A DNA stretch of 43,494 bases from an uncultured Bacillota bacterium (GTDB taxonomy: Bacteria; Bacillota; Clostridia; Oscillospirales; Oscillospiraceae): contig CAMWBA010000007.1 in NCBI GenBank assembly GCA_947172355.1, positions 1 through 43,494 of the forward strand, in the 5' to 3' direction. The notes under the pieces were generated by a model. That model saw nothing but the letters and a program-made list of their open reading frames with translations, ran no database searches and had not been told where the DNA came from. Position numbers and translations under genes: made by a program. Shown here piece by piece: positions 9,806-20,058 of this stretch (its first letter is position 1; every line of letters starts with the position of its first letter).

Positions 9806-10351
9806 ATGCCCCACTTCGGTTTTATTCAAGACGAATTGGATCTCAAACTGCTGATCCTTTACATTATGGACCGGGCTGCCGGCCCCATCACCTTTTTGCA
9901 GCTTTTTGAACTGGCCCTGTTCGACGCCGGAGTGGACTACTTTTCGCTTCGCCAGGCCGTGGACCACATGGTGGCCACCGGTCAGCTCTCTTTGGAAGAG
10001 GAGCGCTACTGCATCACCGACAAGGGCCGGCGCAACAGCCAGATCTGTGAAAGCAGCCTGCCCCGGTCGGTGCGGCTGCACTGTGATGAAAATTTAGTCA
10101 AGGTAAACGAGGCGCTGCGGCGGGAAGCCCAGGTCCGCTCCCAGATTATGGATAACACAGATGGGACAGTTACTCTGTGCCTCACTCTGGAGGACGGCTC
10201 CTCTCCCCTGTTCCACCTGGCTTTGCTCTCCCCCAGCCGGGAAACAGCGGAGGACTGGGCTAATGTGTTCCAGGCCGATCCCTCCGCCCTTTACCTTAAA
10301 ATTACTCAACTGCTGAATCAGAAGGAGGAACCAGAAGATGAGACGAACTGA
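9806..10351 (+). CDS. DUF4364 family protein (winged-helix-like)
   Basis: MPHFGFIQDELDLKLLILYIMDRAAGPITFLQLFELAL...YCITDKGRRN; start at the internal ATG after GGAAGGAG. Confidence 0.8.
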   Translation: MPHFGFIQDELDLKLLILYIMDRAAGPITFLQLFELALFDAGVDYFSLRQAVDHMVATGQLSLEEERYCITDKGRRNSQICESSLPRSVRLHCDENLVKVNEALRREAQVRSQIMDNTDGTVTLCLTLEDGSSPLFHLALLSPSRETAEDWANVFQADPSALYLKITQLLNQKEEPEDETN

Positions 10352-10808
10352 CCGCGCTCAGGACCGAGCCTTTGCTTTATCCCTGATTGACCAGTGTTCC
10401 CATGGGGTTATGGCCCTCTCCACCGGAGAACCCGTCCCTTACTGTCTGCCTCTCTCCTTCGCCCGTATCGAGGATTTCCTGTACTTCCACTGTGCGCGCC
10501 AAGGCCGGAAAGTCGACCTGCTGCGCCAGTTCCCCCAGGTATGCGTCACCTTTGTGGGCGGCGACCGGCCCGTTTTTATCCCTCCAACCATGTACTCCAC
10601 CTATTATCAATCCGCCATTGTCACTGGAACTGCCAGTGAGGTCATTGATCCTCAGGAAAAACGGGATGCCCTTCTGGCTCTGTGTCAAAAATTGACCCCG
10701 GAGCACTTGGACGGCTTTGACGCAGCTCTGGACGCGAGTTTGGCTGTTACTGCTGTGTGGAAGATCCATATGGATGAGATTTCCGGCAAGGCAAAGCTGG
10801 AGCGGTAA
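10338..10808 (+). CDS. pyridoxamine 5'-phosphate oxidase-like flavin-binding protein (NimA-type)
   Basis: RRTDRAQDRAFALSLIDQCSHGVMALSTGEPVPYCLPLSFARIEDFLYFHCARQGRKVDLLRQFPQVCVTFVG. Confidence 0.85.
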   Translation: MRRTDRAQDRAFALSLIDQCSHGVMALSTGEPVPYCLPLSFARIEDFLYFHCARQGRKVDLLRQFPQVCVTFVGGDRPVFIPPTMYSTYYQSAIVTGTASEVIDPQEKRDALLALCQKLTPEHLDGFDAALDASLAVTAVWKIHMDEISGKAKLER

Positions 10809-10820
10809 CCATTCCACTAT

Positions 10821-10845
10821 GCGGCCCAAATTGGGCCGCTTTTTT
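10821..10845 (+). terminator. intrinsic terminator
   Basis: gcggcccaa-a-ttgggccgc followed by TTTTTT. Confidence 0.85.
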
Positions 10846-10923
10846 ATACGGCAAAGCGGACTTTCCAACCAACACGGAAAGCCCGCTGACTGAATCAGTG
10901 CAATGCCAACTTGATTCACTCTG

Positions 10924-12189
10924 TCAGGCCATCGGCCCGGTCTTCCCCATGTAGTCCTCCGTCTTTTGAGGCAGTCCCCGGGAACGCAGACCATAGTCCA
11001 CCATACGGCTGACCACACTGTAAATCATAGCAAAAACGGGCACTCCAAGCACCATTCCCCCAAAGCCAAACAGTCCACCGAACAACAAAATGGAGAACAG
11101 CACCCAGAAGGAGGCCAGACCGGTGGAATCCCCCAAAATCTTGGGGCCTAGGATGTTGCCGTCAAACTGCTGGAGAGCCAGGATAAAAATGGCAAAGTAG
11201 ACCGCTTGAAGGGGATTGACCAGGAAGATCAGCAGTCCGCAGGGAATCGCCCCAATGAACGGCCCAAAGAAGGGGATAATATTGGTCACCCCTATAATCA
11301 CAGAAATCAAGGCTGAATAAGGAAACTTGAAGAGGTTGCAGCACACCAGGCAGAGAATCCCAATAATCAGGGAGTCCAGCAGCTTTCCGTTGATGAAGCC
11401 GCTCATAATCTTATAGGCGTTCCGGACTTCCCCCACAATCAGGTCCGCAATGTCGGTGCGGAACAGGCTGTAGACAATTTTTTTACTCTGTGCGGCAAAG
11501 ATGTCTTTTCGAGCCAGCAGGTAAACCGACACAATGATGGCAATGAGCAGATCCTTGACCAGCACCAGAAACCCCACCACCATCCCAGATACCCCTGCTA
11601 CCACGCCGGTGAGGTTGGGCATGACTGTGGTACGCACCCACTGGAAGGTCGTGGACATCGACTCCAGATTGGGCAGGATATCGGAGTTCAGCCACTGTTC
11701 TAATGAGGAGGCAGCAGAGTTATACATCGACATCACAGAGGTTTGGATGTCTGGATTGTCCTCAAAAAAGGTCTGGAGCCAGCCTTGGACCACCTCCATA
11801 TAGTCTGGGATTGACTGAACCAGACCTACCACACTGTCATACACCTGAGGAATCACCATAGCCAGCAGGAGATAGATCAGGAAAAAAGCCAGCATCAGGC
11901 TGAGCACTATAGCCACCAAATTGAGAAAAGCCATATCGCTCTGGTTCTTCGCCCGCTTTTCCGAGGTCATTGCCGTTAGAAAATGGAGGATACGCCGGTG
12001 GATGGGCAGCAGCAGAAATGCAATGACCGCCCCCATAAAAATAGGACGGAGAATTGCCCCCAGCGTAACAAAAAAGTGGGCCACATCCCGGAAGTGAAAG
12101 AGAACAAAAAAGAGGCACAACGATGCCGCAATGACCGCAAAGGCGGTGAGCCCCGCAGCCAGATAGGGGTGCCGATCGTTCCGATTCAT
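10924..12189 (-). CDS. AI-2E family transporter / permease
   Basis: Polytopic protein MNRNDRHPYLAAGLTAFAVIAASL...; GVTNIIPFFGPFIGAIP is typical; start at the internal Met preceded by GGAG. Confidence 0.9.
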   Translation of the reverse strand: MNRNDRHPYLAAGLTAFAVIAASLCLFFVLFHFRDVAHFFVTLGAILRPIFMGAVIAFLLLPIHRRILHFLTAMTSEKRAKNQSDMAFLNLVAIVLSLMLAFFLIYLLLAMVIPQVYDSVVGLVQSIPDYMEVVQGWLQTFFEDNPDIQTSVMSMYNSAASSLEQWLNSDILPNLESMSTTFQWVRTTVMPNLTGVVAGVSGMVVGFLVLVKDLLIAIIVSVYLLARKDIFAAQSKKIVYSLFRTDIADLIVGEVRNAYKIMSGFINGKLLDSLIIGILCLVCCNLFKFPYSALISVIIGVTNIIPFFGPFIGAIPCGLLIFLVNPLQAVYFAIFILALQQFDGNILGPKILGDSTGLASFWVLFSILLFGGLFGFGGMVLGVPVFAMIYSVVSRMVDYGLRSRGLPQKTEDYMGKTGPMA

Positions 12190-12242
12190 GCACTCCCCTC
12201 CTTTTTCTATAGTTTTCTGTGTATGCTGTGGAAGAGCGCAGC

Positions 12243-13679
12243 TCAAACGCTCAGTTCGGTCTCTTCACCTTCCAACGCCTCGGCATATCTCTTCAAAACG
12301 GGGGCCACATTCTCTGCGAGAAATTCCTCCACCTGCTCCGGGCACCGGCCGATGTAGGCCGAGGGGTCCAGGTGCGCAGACAGCTCCTCCTTCGTCATGC
12401 CAAAGATGGGGTCGGCGGCCATCAGGTCAATAAGATTATTGGATTGCCCCAGCTCCTTCACGCTGTAACCCGCCTCCTGGGACAGCACCCGGATGCGCTC
12501 GTGGAGCTCCTGTCGGTCTCCCCCCCGTTTAACAGCATCCATCATAATGTTCTCGCTGGCCATAAAGGGCAGTTCTTCCAGCACATGCTTCTCAATGACC
12601 TTAGGGTGAACCACCAAACCACTGGCCACATTGGCCCAAATATTCAAGATGGCATCCACCGCCAAAAATGCCTCGGGGACGCTGAGGCGTTTGTTGGCCG
12701 AGTCGTCTAAGGTCCGCTCAAACCACTGGGTTGCGGTGGTGACGGCGGGGTTGCCCACGTCCACAATGACATACCGGGCCAGGGAACAGATTCGCTCACA
12801 CCGCATGGGGTTTCGCTTGTAGGGCATAGCAGAAGAACCAATCTGATTCTTCTCGAAGGGTTCCTCTACCTCCTTCAGATGGCAGAGCAGACGCAGGTCG
12901 GTTGCAAATTTGCTGGCGCTCTGCGCCACTCCAGCCAGAGTGGACACCACGTTGTAGTCCAGCTTGCGGGAGTAGGTCTGACCGCTCACCGGAACAACCG
13001 CGTCGAACCCCATCTCTTTGGCAATCTTCTCCTCCAGCAGTTTGACCTTCTTATGGTCACCCGCAAAAAGCTCCAGAAAAGAAGCCTGTGTACCGGTAGT
13101 CCCCTTGGAGCCCAACAGCTTCAAGGTAGAAATACGATATTCGATTTCCTCCAAGTCCATGAGCAGTTCATGCATCCATAGACTGGCCCGCTTCCCCACT
13201 GTGACCAGCTGAGCGGCCTGGAAATGAGTAAACCCAAGTGTTGGCAAGGATTTATACTTGTCGGCAAAGTCACCCAAATGAGCCAGCACCCGGACGATTT
13301 TGTCCCGGACCAGCTCCAGCCCCTCCCGCATGAGAATCACATCCGTATTGTCCCCTACATAGCAGCTGGTAGCTCCCAGGTGGATGATGGGCATGGCCTT
13401 AGGACACAGCTCGCCGTAGGTGTGGACATGGGCCATCACATCGTGGCGCAGCTTCTTCTCCCACTGGGCGGCTCTGGCGTAGTCGATGTCCTCAATATGG
13501 GCTTCCAGCTCATCTACCTGCTCCTGGGTGACGGGCAGTCCCAGTTCCATCTCTGCCCGTGCCAAAGCCACCCACAGGCGGCGCCAGGTGGAGAACTTTT
13601 TGTCCGGGGAGAAAATATACTGCATCTCGTCGCTGGCGTAGCGGGAGGACAAGGGGCTTTCATAGCGGTTGGTTGACAT
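12243..13679 (-). CDS. purB: adenylosuccinate lyase
   Basis: Signature QIGSSAMPYKRNPMRCERICSLAR; full-length lyase. Confidence 0.95.
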   Translation of the reverse strand: MSTNRYESPLSSRYASDEMQYIFSPDKKFSTWRRLWVALARAEMELGLPVTQEQVDELEAHIEDIDYARAAQWEKKLRHDVMAHVHTYGELCPKAMPIIHLGATSCYVGDNTDVILMREGLELVRDKIVRVLAHLGDFADKYKSLPTLGFTHFQAAQLVTVGKRASLWMHELLMDLEEIEYRISTLKLLGSKGTTGTQASFLELFAGDHKKVKLLEEKIAKEMGFDAVVPVSGQTYSRKLDYNVVSTLAGVAQSASKFATDLRLLCHLKEVEEPFEKNQIGSSAMPYKRNPMRCERICSLARYVIVDVGNPAVTTATQWFERTLDDSANKRLSVPEAFLAVDAILNIWANVASGLVVHPKVIEKHVLEELPFMASENIMMDAVKRGGDRQELHERIRVLSQEAGYSVKELGQSNNLIDLMAADPIFGMTKEELSAHLDPSAYIGRCPEQVEEFLAENVAPVLKRYAEALEGEETELSV

Positions 13680-13783
13680 AATATCGACCTCTTTTTCTTT
13701 CAGAGTTTTCCATGTTATTATAGCTTATTTTCCCGCCGTTTGCCACCCTTGGGGAAAATTTTCACAAAAGTTTAAGGAACGTT

Positions 13784-14197
13784 TTAAAAGATCTCTTTCA
13801 CGTTCTGCTGATAACGTTCGTTAAAAAATACCACAAACGCTTTTTCTTCTCCGCCCAAAAACGTTTCCCAGGAAACCGCTTCCCGTTCTTTCAGCTCACC
13901 CCCGCACAACGGACATTTTGATCGATAGTTCAGGTAGACAAAATGGCCCCCAAAAATCTGCTCCATCCGTCCAGGCAGACGGCCTTCACACCCATAATAA
14001 TATTCGTCGCCGGTCCGTTCAGCGACTGCAAGCACTTTGTTTTTCGGATCATAGGCGCTGCCGCAATAGAGCGGGACCATATCCGTATCGGCGGTCGTCA
14101 CCGTATACACAAGCCGCTTCCCACATTGCTCACACTTCGCACAGTAGATACGCTCCAGCTTTTTTACGGCGTCTGCCACCCATTCGCTCTTGTTCAT
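13784..14197 (-). CDS. hypothetical protein with zinc-ribbon-like CxxC pairs
   Basis: CAKCEQCGKR and CPLCGGEL; GGGAGGG RBS upstream of the ATG. Confidence 0.7.
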   Translation of the reverse strand: MNKSEWVADAVKKLERIYCAKCEQCGKRLVYTVTTADTDMVPLYCGSAYDPKNKVLAVAERTGDEYYYGCEGRLPGRMEQIFGGHFVYLNYRSKCPLCGGELKEREAVSWETFLGGEEKAFVVFFNERYQQNVKEIF

Positions 14198-14214
14198 GCA
14201 GTCCCTCCCTCCTT

Positions 14215-14766
14215 CTATTTACGGAAGATACCGTCGGAATCCTTGGGGTATGTATACAAAACTTCTACCGGAAATCCAATGCAGTCAAATAAGCCCTGAA
14301 AAAACGCCTCCCGCTTTTCTCGCGCGTCATCCGAATCGGCACATACAATCTTACCATCTTCTTCATAATACCAGTAATATTTAACCAAAATAAAGTAGTA
14401 TCGCACATCTTTACGTTCTGGAAATTCGTAAACCTCCTCTGATATAGTTTGCTCCATATGATAATGCCGGTTTGGCATCAATTCAAAATACCACAACCGG
14501 CCTTGCTCGTTACTTAAACATCCCTCTTTTGCGTATGAAATACCTATGCTCCACTCATACCAGTTTTCACCGCCATTCACGAGATGGCTGCGCCCAATGT
14601 ATTTGTTCAGCCCTGCTCCACGCACTTTTGTCTTTTTGATATATTTATCCAACCGTTCAGCAATTCCTTGTAAGTCCTGTGCGTCGCAGATAATTCCGTA
14701 TTCCTCCGCTTCAGCGTATACCTTTCGCTCCTCTTCTCCGGGGTGCATCCGCAGTTTCCAAAACAT
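14215..14766 (-). CDS. hypothetical protein
   Basis: 183 aa ORF with RBS (GGAGG); adjacent to and co-directional with 13784..14197. Confidence 0.7.
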   Translation of the reverse strand: MFWKLRMHPGEEERKVYAEAEEYGIICDAQDLQGIAERLDKYIKKTKVRGAGLNKYIGRSHLVNGGENWYEWSIGISYAKEGCLSNEQGRLWYFELMPNRHYHMEQTISEEVYEFPERKDVRYYFILVKYYWYYEEDGKIVCADSDDAREKREAFFQGLFDCIGFPVEVLYTYPKDSDGIFRK

Positions 14767-14912
14767 AATGATACCTCCAAGCTTCTATGACCGGTTTTTA
14801 TGATGGGTTCATTCTATCACAAATCGACAGTGCTGGCTTCTTTTTGAGACCAGCACTGTCATTTTTAAAGCTCTTTTTTTACCATCCCCGATCAGGGGGC
14901 TTGGTACACAGC

Positions 14913-16007
14913 TTACAGTTTTGCCCGAATCAGCTCACCCATTTTCAAGGTGCCGATGGCCGTCTCGCCGGGCTTGGCGAGGTCGGCGGTGCGCCAGCCC
15001 TCATTGAGCACCGCATCCACCGCCTCCTCAATGGCTTTGGCCTCCGCAGGCAGGTCGAAGGAGTAGCGGAACATCATAGCCACCGACAGAATGGTGGCGA
15101 TGGGGTTGGCCTTGTCCTGGCCGGCGATATCGGGGGCGGAGCCGTGGATGGGCTCATAGAGGCCGGGAGCGGTGTCCCCGATGGATGCGGAGGGCAGCAG
15201 GCCAATGGAGCCGGTGATCATAGACGCCTCGTCGGAGAGGATATCCCCGAACATATTCTCGGTGACCACCACATCAAACTGCCCCGGGTCCCTCACCAGC
15301 TGCATGGCGGCGTTGTCCACCAGCACGTCCTCGTATTGAACGTCGGGATACTCTTCCGCCAAACGGTGCATCACCTGCCGCCACAGGCGGGAGGTCTCCA
15401 GCACGTTGGCCTTGTCCACACTGGCCAGCTTCTTATTGCGCAGACGGGCCAGCTCAAAGGCCCGGCGGCCGATCCGCTCGATCTCCTTCTCGGAGTAGGC
15501 CATCCGGTCGGCGGCCTCCTCTCCCCTGTCCTCAGTGGTATACCGCTCCCGCTTGCCAAAGTAGATCCCGCCGGTCAGCTCCCGGACAATCATCAGGTCG
15601 ATCCCCCTGTCCGCTGTCTCCTTCTTCAAGGGGCAGGCATCGGCCAGAGCGGGCCGCAGAGCGGCGGGGCGCAGGTTGGCGTACAGCCCCAGGTCCTTGC
15701 GGATGGACAGCAGAGCGGTCTCAGGCCGTTTGTCCGGGTCGGAGGCGTGGCCCCACTTGGGTCCGCCCACCGCGCCCAGCAGGACAGCGTCGCAGGCTTT
15801 GCACTTCTCGGCGGTGCCGTCGGGGTAGGACTTGCCCACCGCGTCGATGGCACAGCCTCCCATGAGGACGTCCTCATATTCAAACTTGTGGCCGAACTTC
15901 GCGCCAATGGCATCCATCACCTTGACGGCCTCCCCCACTACCTCGGGGCCGATGCCGTCGCCCCGAATGAGGGCAATTTTGTAATTCATAGGTTCTTTGT
16001 AATTCAT
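14913..16007 (-). CDS. leuB: 3-isopropylmalate dehydrogenase
   Basis: [24 protein letters not shown]...[12 protein letters not shown]...[17 protein letters not shown]; alternative start at 15989 because of an 18-bp duplication. Confidence 0.95.
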   Translation of the reverse strand: MNYKEPMNYKIALIRGDGIGPEVVGEAVKVMDAIGAKFGHKFEYEDVLMGGCAIDAVGKSYPDGTAEKCKACDAVLLGAVGGPKWGHASDPDKRPETALLSIRKDLGLYANLRPAALRPALADACPLKKETADRGIDLMIVRELTGGIYFGKRERYTTEDRGEEAADRMAYSEKEIERIGRRAFELARLRNKKLASVDKANVLETSRLWRQVMHRLAEEYPDVQYEDVLVDNAAMQLVRDPGQFDVVVTENMFGDILSDEASMITGSIGLLPSASIGDTAPGLYEPIHGSAPDIAGQDKANPIATILSVAMMFRYSFDLPAEAKAIEEAVDAVLNEGWRTADLAKPGETAIGTLKMGELIRAKL

Positions 16008-16011
16008 AGGT

Positions 16012-16536
16012 TCATTCTCCTGTTCTTCTAAAAATATCCACCTCACTGGAGGTCCCGACGGCCATGCAATTGCCGCACCGGCTGAAACCGAAAGCCTTTG
16101 GCTCATAGTCGTCAAAAATCATGGTACACATCTCCGGATGCTGATGCCAGGAGGTATATCGGGGCATGAAAATGATCCGCTCCCTGGGCCAGAAAGGGGC
16201 CGCAACGGCCAGGCCGTCCCCCTGCGGGGAAAACCTCCGCAGGCCTCCTCCCCCCTCCCCGGCAATGGGGATCAGTTCGTCCCCCAAAGGCTCGGCGCAG
16301 GCGGCCAGGCCCTCCTCGTCATAGTTCTCTTCGCAGCAGGTTTTCTCCCAGGTTCGGCAGTCGATGACGCTCTGCCCTTGGGAGGAGATGACTACCAACT
16401 TTTCGGTCTGGAGGCTAGAAAAGCCTATATACATCAGCCCGCCTACCGCGAAGGTCTCCTTCTCCCACCCGGCGGGCACGCCCCTGGGGATTTTGTCCAG
16501 CAGGTCCAGCAGGCGTTTTTTGTGTTCGTTTTCCAC
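16012..16536 (-). CDS. hypothetical protein, immunity-like
   Basis: 174 aa ORF; its stop lies in the leuB RBS region (aggagaaTGA). Confidence 0.65.
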   Translation of the reverse strand: MENEHKKRLLDLLDKIPRGVPAGWEKETFAVGGLMYIGFSSLQTEKLVVISSQGQSVIDCRTWEKTCCEENYDEEGLAACAEPLGDELIPIAGEGGGGLRRFSPQGDGLAVAAPFWPRERIIFMPRYTSWHQHPEMCTMIFDDYEPKAFGFSRCGNCMAVGTSSEVDIFRRTGE

Positions 16537-16539
16537 AAT

Positions 16540-16860
16540 TCACTCCGGCCAAACCTTGCGGCACTTCTCAAACTCCGCGCCTGACTCCTCAGAAATCAGC
16601 ACCTGGGCGGACCGTGACAGGTCATTTTCACAAAACTGCTCCGTTTTCAGCAGCTCCACGATCTTGGGCCACCAGCCCTCCGCGTCCCCGGTCTCCAGCC
16701 AGACCGCCAAGATGTGCCCCTCCTCGTCCACATAGTCATAACCATCGTCCGACACCGCGCCCCCGGACCACTCCTCAATCCGGTCAGGCAGGAGATAGCG
16801 GATATCCAAGTCTGGATTTTCCATCTTCCGGGAATCCATGCTGATGACAATAGCCGACAT
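16540..16860 (-). CDS. small acidic hypothetical protein
   Basis: ORF tightly packed between neighbours in the same direction. Confidence 0.6.
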   Translation of the reverse strand: MSAIVISMDSRKMENPDLDIRYLLPDRIEEWSGGAVSDDGYDYVDEEGHILAVWLETGDAEGWWPKIVELLKTEQFCENDLSRSAQVLISEESGAEFEKCRKVWPE

Positions 16861-16863
16861 TTT

Positions 16864-17229
16864 CTACACCTCCGTCCAGGAATCAAACCGGGTGGAAATC
16901 TGCGGGTCATAGAGGGGGCAGCCAAATTCCTCAGTTAAGATATCCAAAAACAGGTTAATGCTCTGTTCCGACATGCTGTAGCAGTCAAAGCGGACAAACT
17001 GGGGCGTGGTAAACAGCTCAAAGCTGCCGCTCCCCGTCGGATTTTCACAGTTATCCTTGTCCAGCCAATCCCAACCAGAGAACACTTCTTGAATACGCTC
17101 CCGAATCTTCTCTACCGGAAGCTCCTGTAATTCCTCCAGGGTCTCTCCGTCAGAGAGAGCCGTATAAACCCGCTGGTCATCGTGAGGCACGTCCTTCTTA
17201 TACTTCCAAAAATCGTAGTCGGCACTCAT
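16864..17229 (-). CDS. small acidic hypothetical protein, immunity-like
   Basis: MSADYDFWKYKKDVPHDDQ...VRFDCYSMSEQ...FGCPLYDPQISTRFD; ATG overlaps the leuD stop (ATGA). Confidence 0.7.
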   Translation of the reverse strand: MSADYDFWKYKKDVPHDDQRVYTALSDGETLEELQELPVEKIRERIQEVFSGWDWLDKDNCENPTGSGSFELFTTPQFVRFDCYSMSEQSINLFLDILTEEFGCPLYDPQISTRFDSWTEV

Positions 17230-17711
17230 TTTGCCACCCCTCGCTCCTTCAGAGAGTTGAGCAGCCCGCCGCTTTTGATAATGCCGTCGATAAACTCCGG
17301 GAAGGGCGCAGCCTTGTAGGTCTTTCCGGTGGTTACATCGGTAATCACACCGCTGGCGAAATCCACCTCCACCTGGTCTCCGGCCTGGATCTCCTCCGCC
17401 GCCCGGGGGCACTCCACGATGGGGAAGCCGATGTTGATGGCGTTGCGGTAGAAGATGCGGGCAAAGGAGGGGGCGATCACGCACTTCACCCCGCAGGATT
17501 TGATGGCCAGGGGGGCGTGCTCCCGGCTGGAACCGCAGCCGAAGTTGGGCCCGGCCACAATGATGTCCCCCGCCTCCACAGTGGAGGCGAATTTTTCGTC
17601 GATGTCCTCCATGCAGTGGCTGGCCAAGGCCGCCGGAGAGGGGTCGTTCAGGTGCCGCGCCGGGATGATGACGTCGGTGTCCACGTTGGCGCCGTATTTA
17701 TAAACCTTCAT
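17226..17711 (-). CDS. leuD: 3-isopropylmalate dehydratase small subunit
   Basis: KYGANVDTDVIIPARHL...GPNFGCGSSREHAPLAIKSCGVKCVIAPSFARIFYRNAINIG. Confidence 0.95.
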   Translation of the reverse strand: MKVYKYGANVDTDVIIPARHLNDPSPAALASHCMEDIDEKFASTVEAGDIIVAGPNFGCGSSREHAPLAIKSCGVKCVIAPSFARIFYRNAINIGFPIVECPRAAEEIQAGDQVEVDFASGVITDVTTGKTYKAAPFPEFIDGIIKSGGLLNSLKERGVAK

Positions 17712-17738
17712 GTTGGTGCTCCCTTTCTGACTGTTGTC

Positions 17739-17764
17739 GTACTTTTTCTTATAAGAAAAAGTAC
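17739..17764. repeat. AT-rich perfect palindrome, intergenic
   Basis: gtactttttctta|taagaaaaagtac; similar to the palindrome at 42398..42427. Confidence 0.7.
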
Positions 17765-17804
17765 CAAAAAGAATTTTGGAAAAACTTCGTTTTTTCTCTT
17801 GCGT

Positions 17805-18233
17805 TTACACAATGGTCACATGGCAGCCCGGTTTTGTCTTGCCAATCTCGATATGCTCTTTATAGCCGGCGATGTAGAAGGGGATGTTGTCCTCCTCGCC
17901 GTTGAGCAGCCGGCCCCTGACCTTCTCCCAGACCTTGATCTCCACCGAAAAGTCGGGGCGTCCCGCCACCAGAACGGGCTGCTCTTCCTCCTGGATCCAG
18001 AAATACTGTCCACCATAGTTCCGGCGTGCTGCCTCAAAGATATAGCAGCCCACTGAACAGGAGGTGTTGTACAGCTCATCCTCGGTCAGCTCGGTCTCTC
18101 CAAAGGCCCCCAGCATTTTGTCCACTTCTTTCAAGCTCTCCACCGAGTAATCCAGCGGGCTTTCAAAATGCTCCTGGAGGTCGGCGATAAACTTTTCCGC
18201 GGTCTCTATGATGTCGTCCATCAGATTTGCCAT
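17805..18233 (-). CDS. small acidic hypothetical protein, immunity-like
   Basis: MANLMDDIIETAEKFIADLQEHF...SCSVGCYIFEAARRNYGGQYFW; lies between leuC and leuD in the same direction. Confidence 0.65.
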   Translation of the reverse strand: MANLMDDIIETAEKFIADLQEHFESPLDYSVESLKEVDKMLGAFGETELTEDELYNTSCSVGCYIFEAARRNYGGQYFWIQEEEQPVLVAGRPDFSVEIKVWEKVRGRLLNGEEDNIPFYIAGYKEHIEIGKTKPGCHVTIV

Positions 18234-18240
18234 GCTTTCC

Positions 18241-19497
18241 TCACTTCCTGGGGTCGGCCACGCAGCCGGCGATGGCGGAGGCGGCGGCCACGGCGGGAGA
18301 GGCCAGAATGATTTCGGAGGTGGTGTGGCCCATGCGGCCCACAAAGTTGCGGTTGGTGGTGGAGACAGTACGCTCCCCCTCGGCCATCACCCCCATGTGT
18401 CCCCCCAGGCAGGGGCCGCAGGTGGGGGTGGACACCGCCGCCCCAGCCTGGATGAAGGTCTCAATGAGGCCCTCCTTCATGGCCTGGAGGGTAATCTCCT
18501 GGGTGGCGGGGATGACCACGCAGCGCACGTTGGAGGCCACTTTCTTGCCCTTCATAATGGCGGCAGCAATGCGCAGATCGCTGATTCGCCCGTTGGTGCA
18601 GGAGCCGATCACCACTTGGTTGATGGGGGTCCCGGCCACCTCGCTGACCACCTTGGTGTTTTCCGGCAGGTGGGGCAGGGCCACGGTGGGCTCCAGCTTG
18701 TCCAGGTCGATGACCACCTCTTGGTCATATACGGCGTCCGGGTCAGCGGCGAAGGCCTCGCAGGGGCGGCTGACCCGGCCATTGATGTACTCCATAGTCT
18801 TCTCGTCCACCGGGAAAATGCCGTTCTTCCCCCCCGCCTCAATAGCCATGTTGGAGATGGTGAAGCGGTCGTCCATGGACAGGGAGGCGACCCCCTCCCC
18901 AGCAAACTCCAAGGACTGGTACAGGGCTCCGTCCACCCCGATTGCGCCGATGAGGTGGAGGATTACGTCTTTGCCGGACACATGGGGCTGGAGCTTGCCC
19001 TTTAGGGTCACTTTGATGGCGGAGGGCACCTTGAACCACAGCAGGCCGGTGGCCATGCCGGCGGCCATGTCGGTGGAGCCCACACCGGTGGAGAAGGCAC
19101 CCAGAGCCCCGTAGGTGCAGGTGTGGGAGTCCGCCCCGATAATCACTTCGCCGGGAGCGGCCAGCCCTTTCTCGGGCAGGAGGGCGTGCTCCACCCCCAT
19201 CTGGCCCACATCAAAGAAATTTGTAATTTCATGCTTGTGGGCGAACTCCCTGGCCTGCTTGCACAGCTGGGCGGACTTGATGTCCTTACAGGGGGTGTAG
19301 TGATCCAAGACGATGGCGATTTTGTCCTTGTCGAAGACCTGGGTGAAGCCCGCCTTTTCAAACTCAGTAATGGCCACCGGAGTGGTGATGTCATTCCCCA
19401 GCACCAGGTCCAGCTTGGCCTCGATCAGCTGGCCGGGTTCCACCTTGTCCATCCCAGCCGCCTTAGCCAAGATCTTCTGCGTCATTGTCATTCCCAT
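18241..19497 (-). CDS. leuC: 3-isopropylmalate dehydratase large subunit
   Basis: [15 protein letters not shown]...[26 protein letters not shown]...[16 protein letters not shown]...[11 protein letters not shown]. Confidence 0.95.
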   Translation of the reverse strand: MGMTMTQKILAKAAGMDKVEPGQLIEAKLDLVLGNDITTPVAITEFEKAGFTQVFDKDKIAIVLDHYTPCKDIKSAQLCKQAREFAHKHEITNFFDVGQMGVEHALLPEKGLAAPGEVIIGADSHTCTYGALGAFSTGVGSTDMAAGMATGLLWFKVPSAIKVTLKGKLQPHVSGKDVILHLIGAIGVDGALYQSLEFAGEGVASLSMDDRFTISNMAIEAGGKNGIFPVDEKTMEYINGRVSRPCEAFAADPDAVYDQEVVIDLDKLEPTVALPHLPENTKVVSEVAGTPINQVVIGSCTNGRISDLRIAAAIMKGKKVASNVRCVVIPATQEITLQAMKEGLIETFIQAGAAVSTPTCGPCLGGHMGVMAEGERTVSTTNRNFVGRMGHTTSEIILASPAVAAASAIAGCVADPRK

Positions 19498-19602
19498 AGA
19501 GTAAATTACCTCCTTGCAGTTTATTGAGGGAATTTTACCACAGGGCTTGCCAGAAGAATGTAATGTATGTTACAATTTAGAAAATTTACGGAGGAAAAGA
19601 GT

Positions 19603-20022
19603 ATGATCGCCGTTCCTGACACCGGAGGGCAATTTTCTACCTGGAACAATCAAGAGCAGTTTATCTACCGGGGCCGCCCTCTGGAGCTGCACTACCAGAC
19701 CGAGCCGCCCCACGGGGACTTTATTTATTCCCTCTCCCTGTCCCTGGACGGGGCAAATTACCGCCTGCCCCTGTGGATCTACGGTCGGAGCTTGTTTTTC
19801 TTCGGTACCTCCTGCCTGCTGGCAGAGAGCGTTCCTGTCGGGCACATCAGCGATTTGAAAAGCGTTGTGATTGATCTGTCCTTCCCCCGATACGCCCTTC
19901 TGGACAGCTGGTATCATCAACCGCGAATGACGGACCAGGGGCTTCTTCTGACCCGCTTTTACGGCGGCGCGCCCCTGCTGCTGACCCCTTCCACACCGTT
20001 TACCTGGCACAAATTTAAATAA
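19603..20022 (+). CDS. hypothetical protein
   Basis: MIAVPDTGGQFSTWNNQEQF...; GGAGG RBS before the ATG. Confidence 0.65.
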   Translation: MIAVPDTGGQFSTWNNQEQFIYRGRPLELHYQTEPPHGDFIYSLSLSLDGANYRLPLWIYGRSLFFFGTSCLLAESVPVGHISDLKSVVIDLSFPRYALLDSWYHQPRMTDQGLLLTRFYGGAPLLLTPSTPFTWHKFK

Positions 20023-20058
20023 ATTTTTTGTCAATCATTTTATAAAAGGACTGATTTT

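Noticed and set aside
14787-16031. 414-aa plus-strand ORF opposite leuB
   Set aside because: Antisense frame over a clearly conserved leuB; composition is a mirror artefact of GC-rich coding DNA.
18208-19114. Two long plus-strand ORFs opposite leuC
   Set aside because: Antisense to a strongly supported leuC; no independent RBS or motif support.
19498-19602. T-box or leader regulation upstream of leuC
   Set aside because: Only ~100 bp separates leuC from the divergent gene and no T-box-like conserved sequence was seen.
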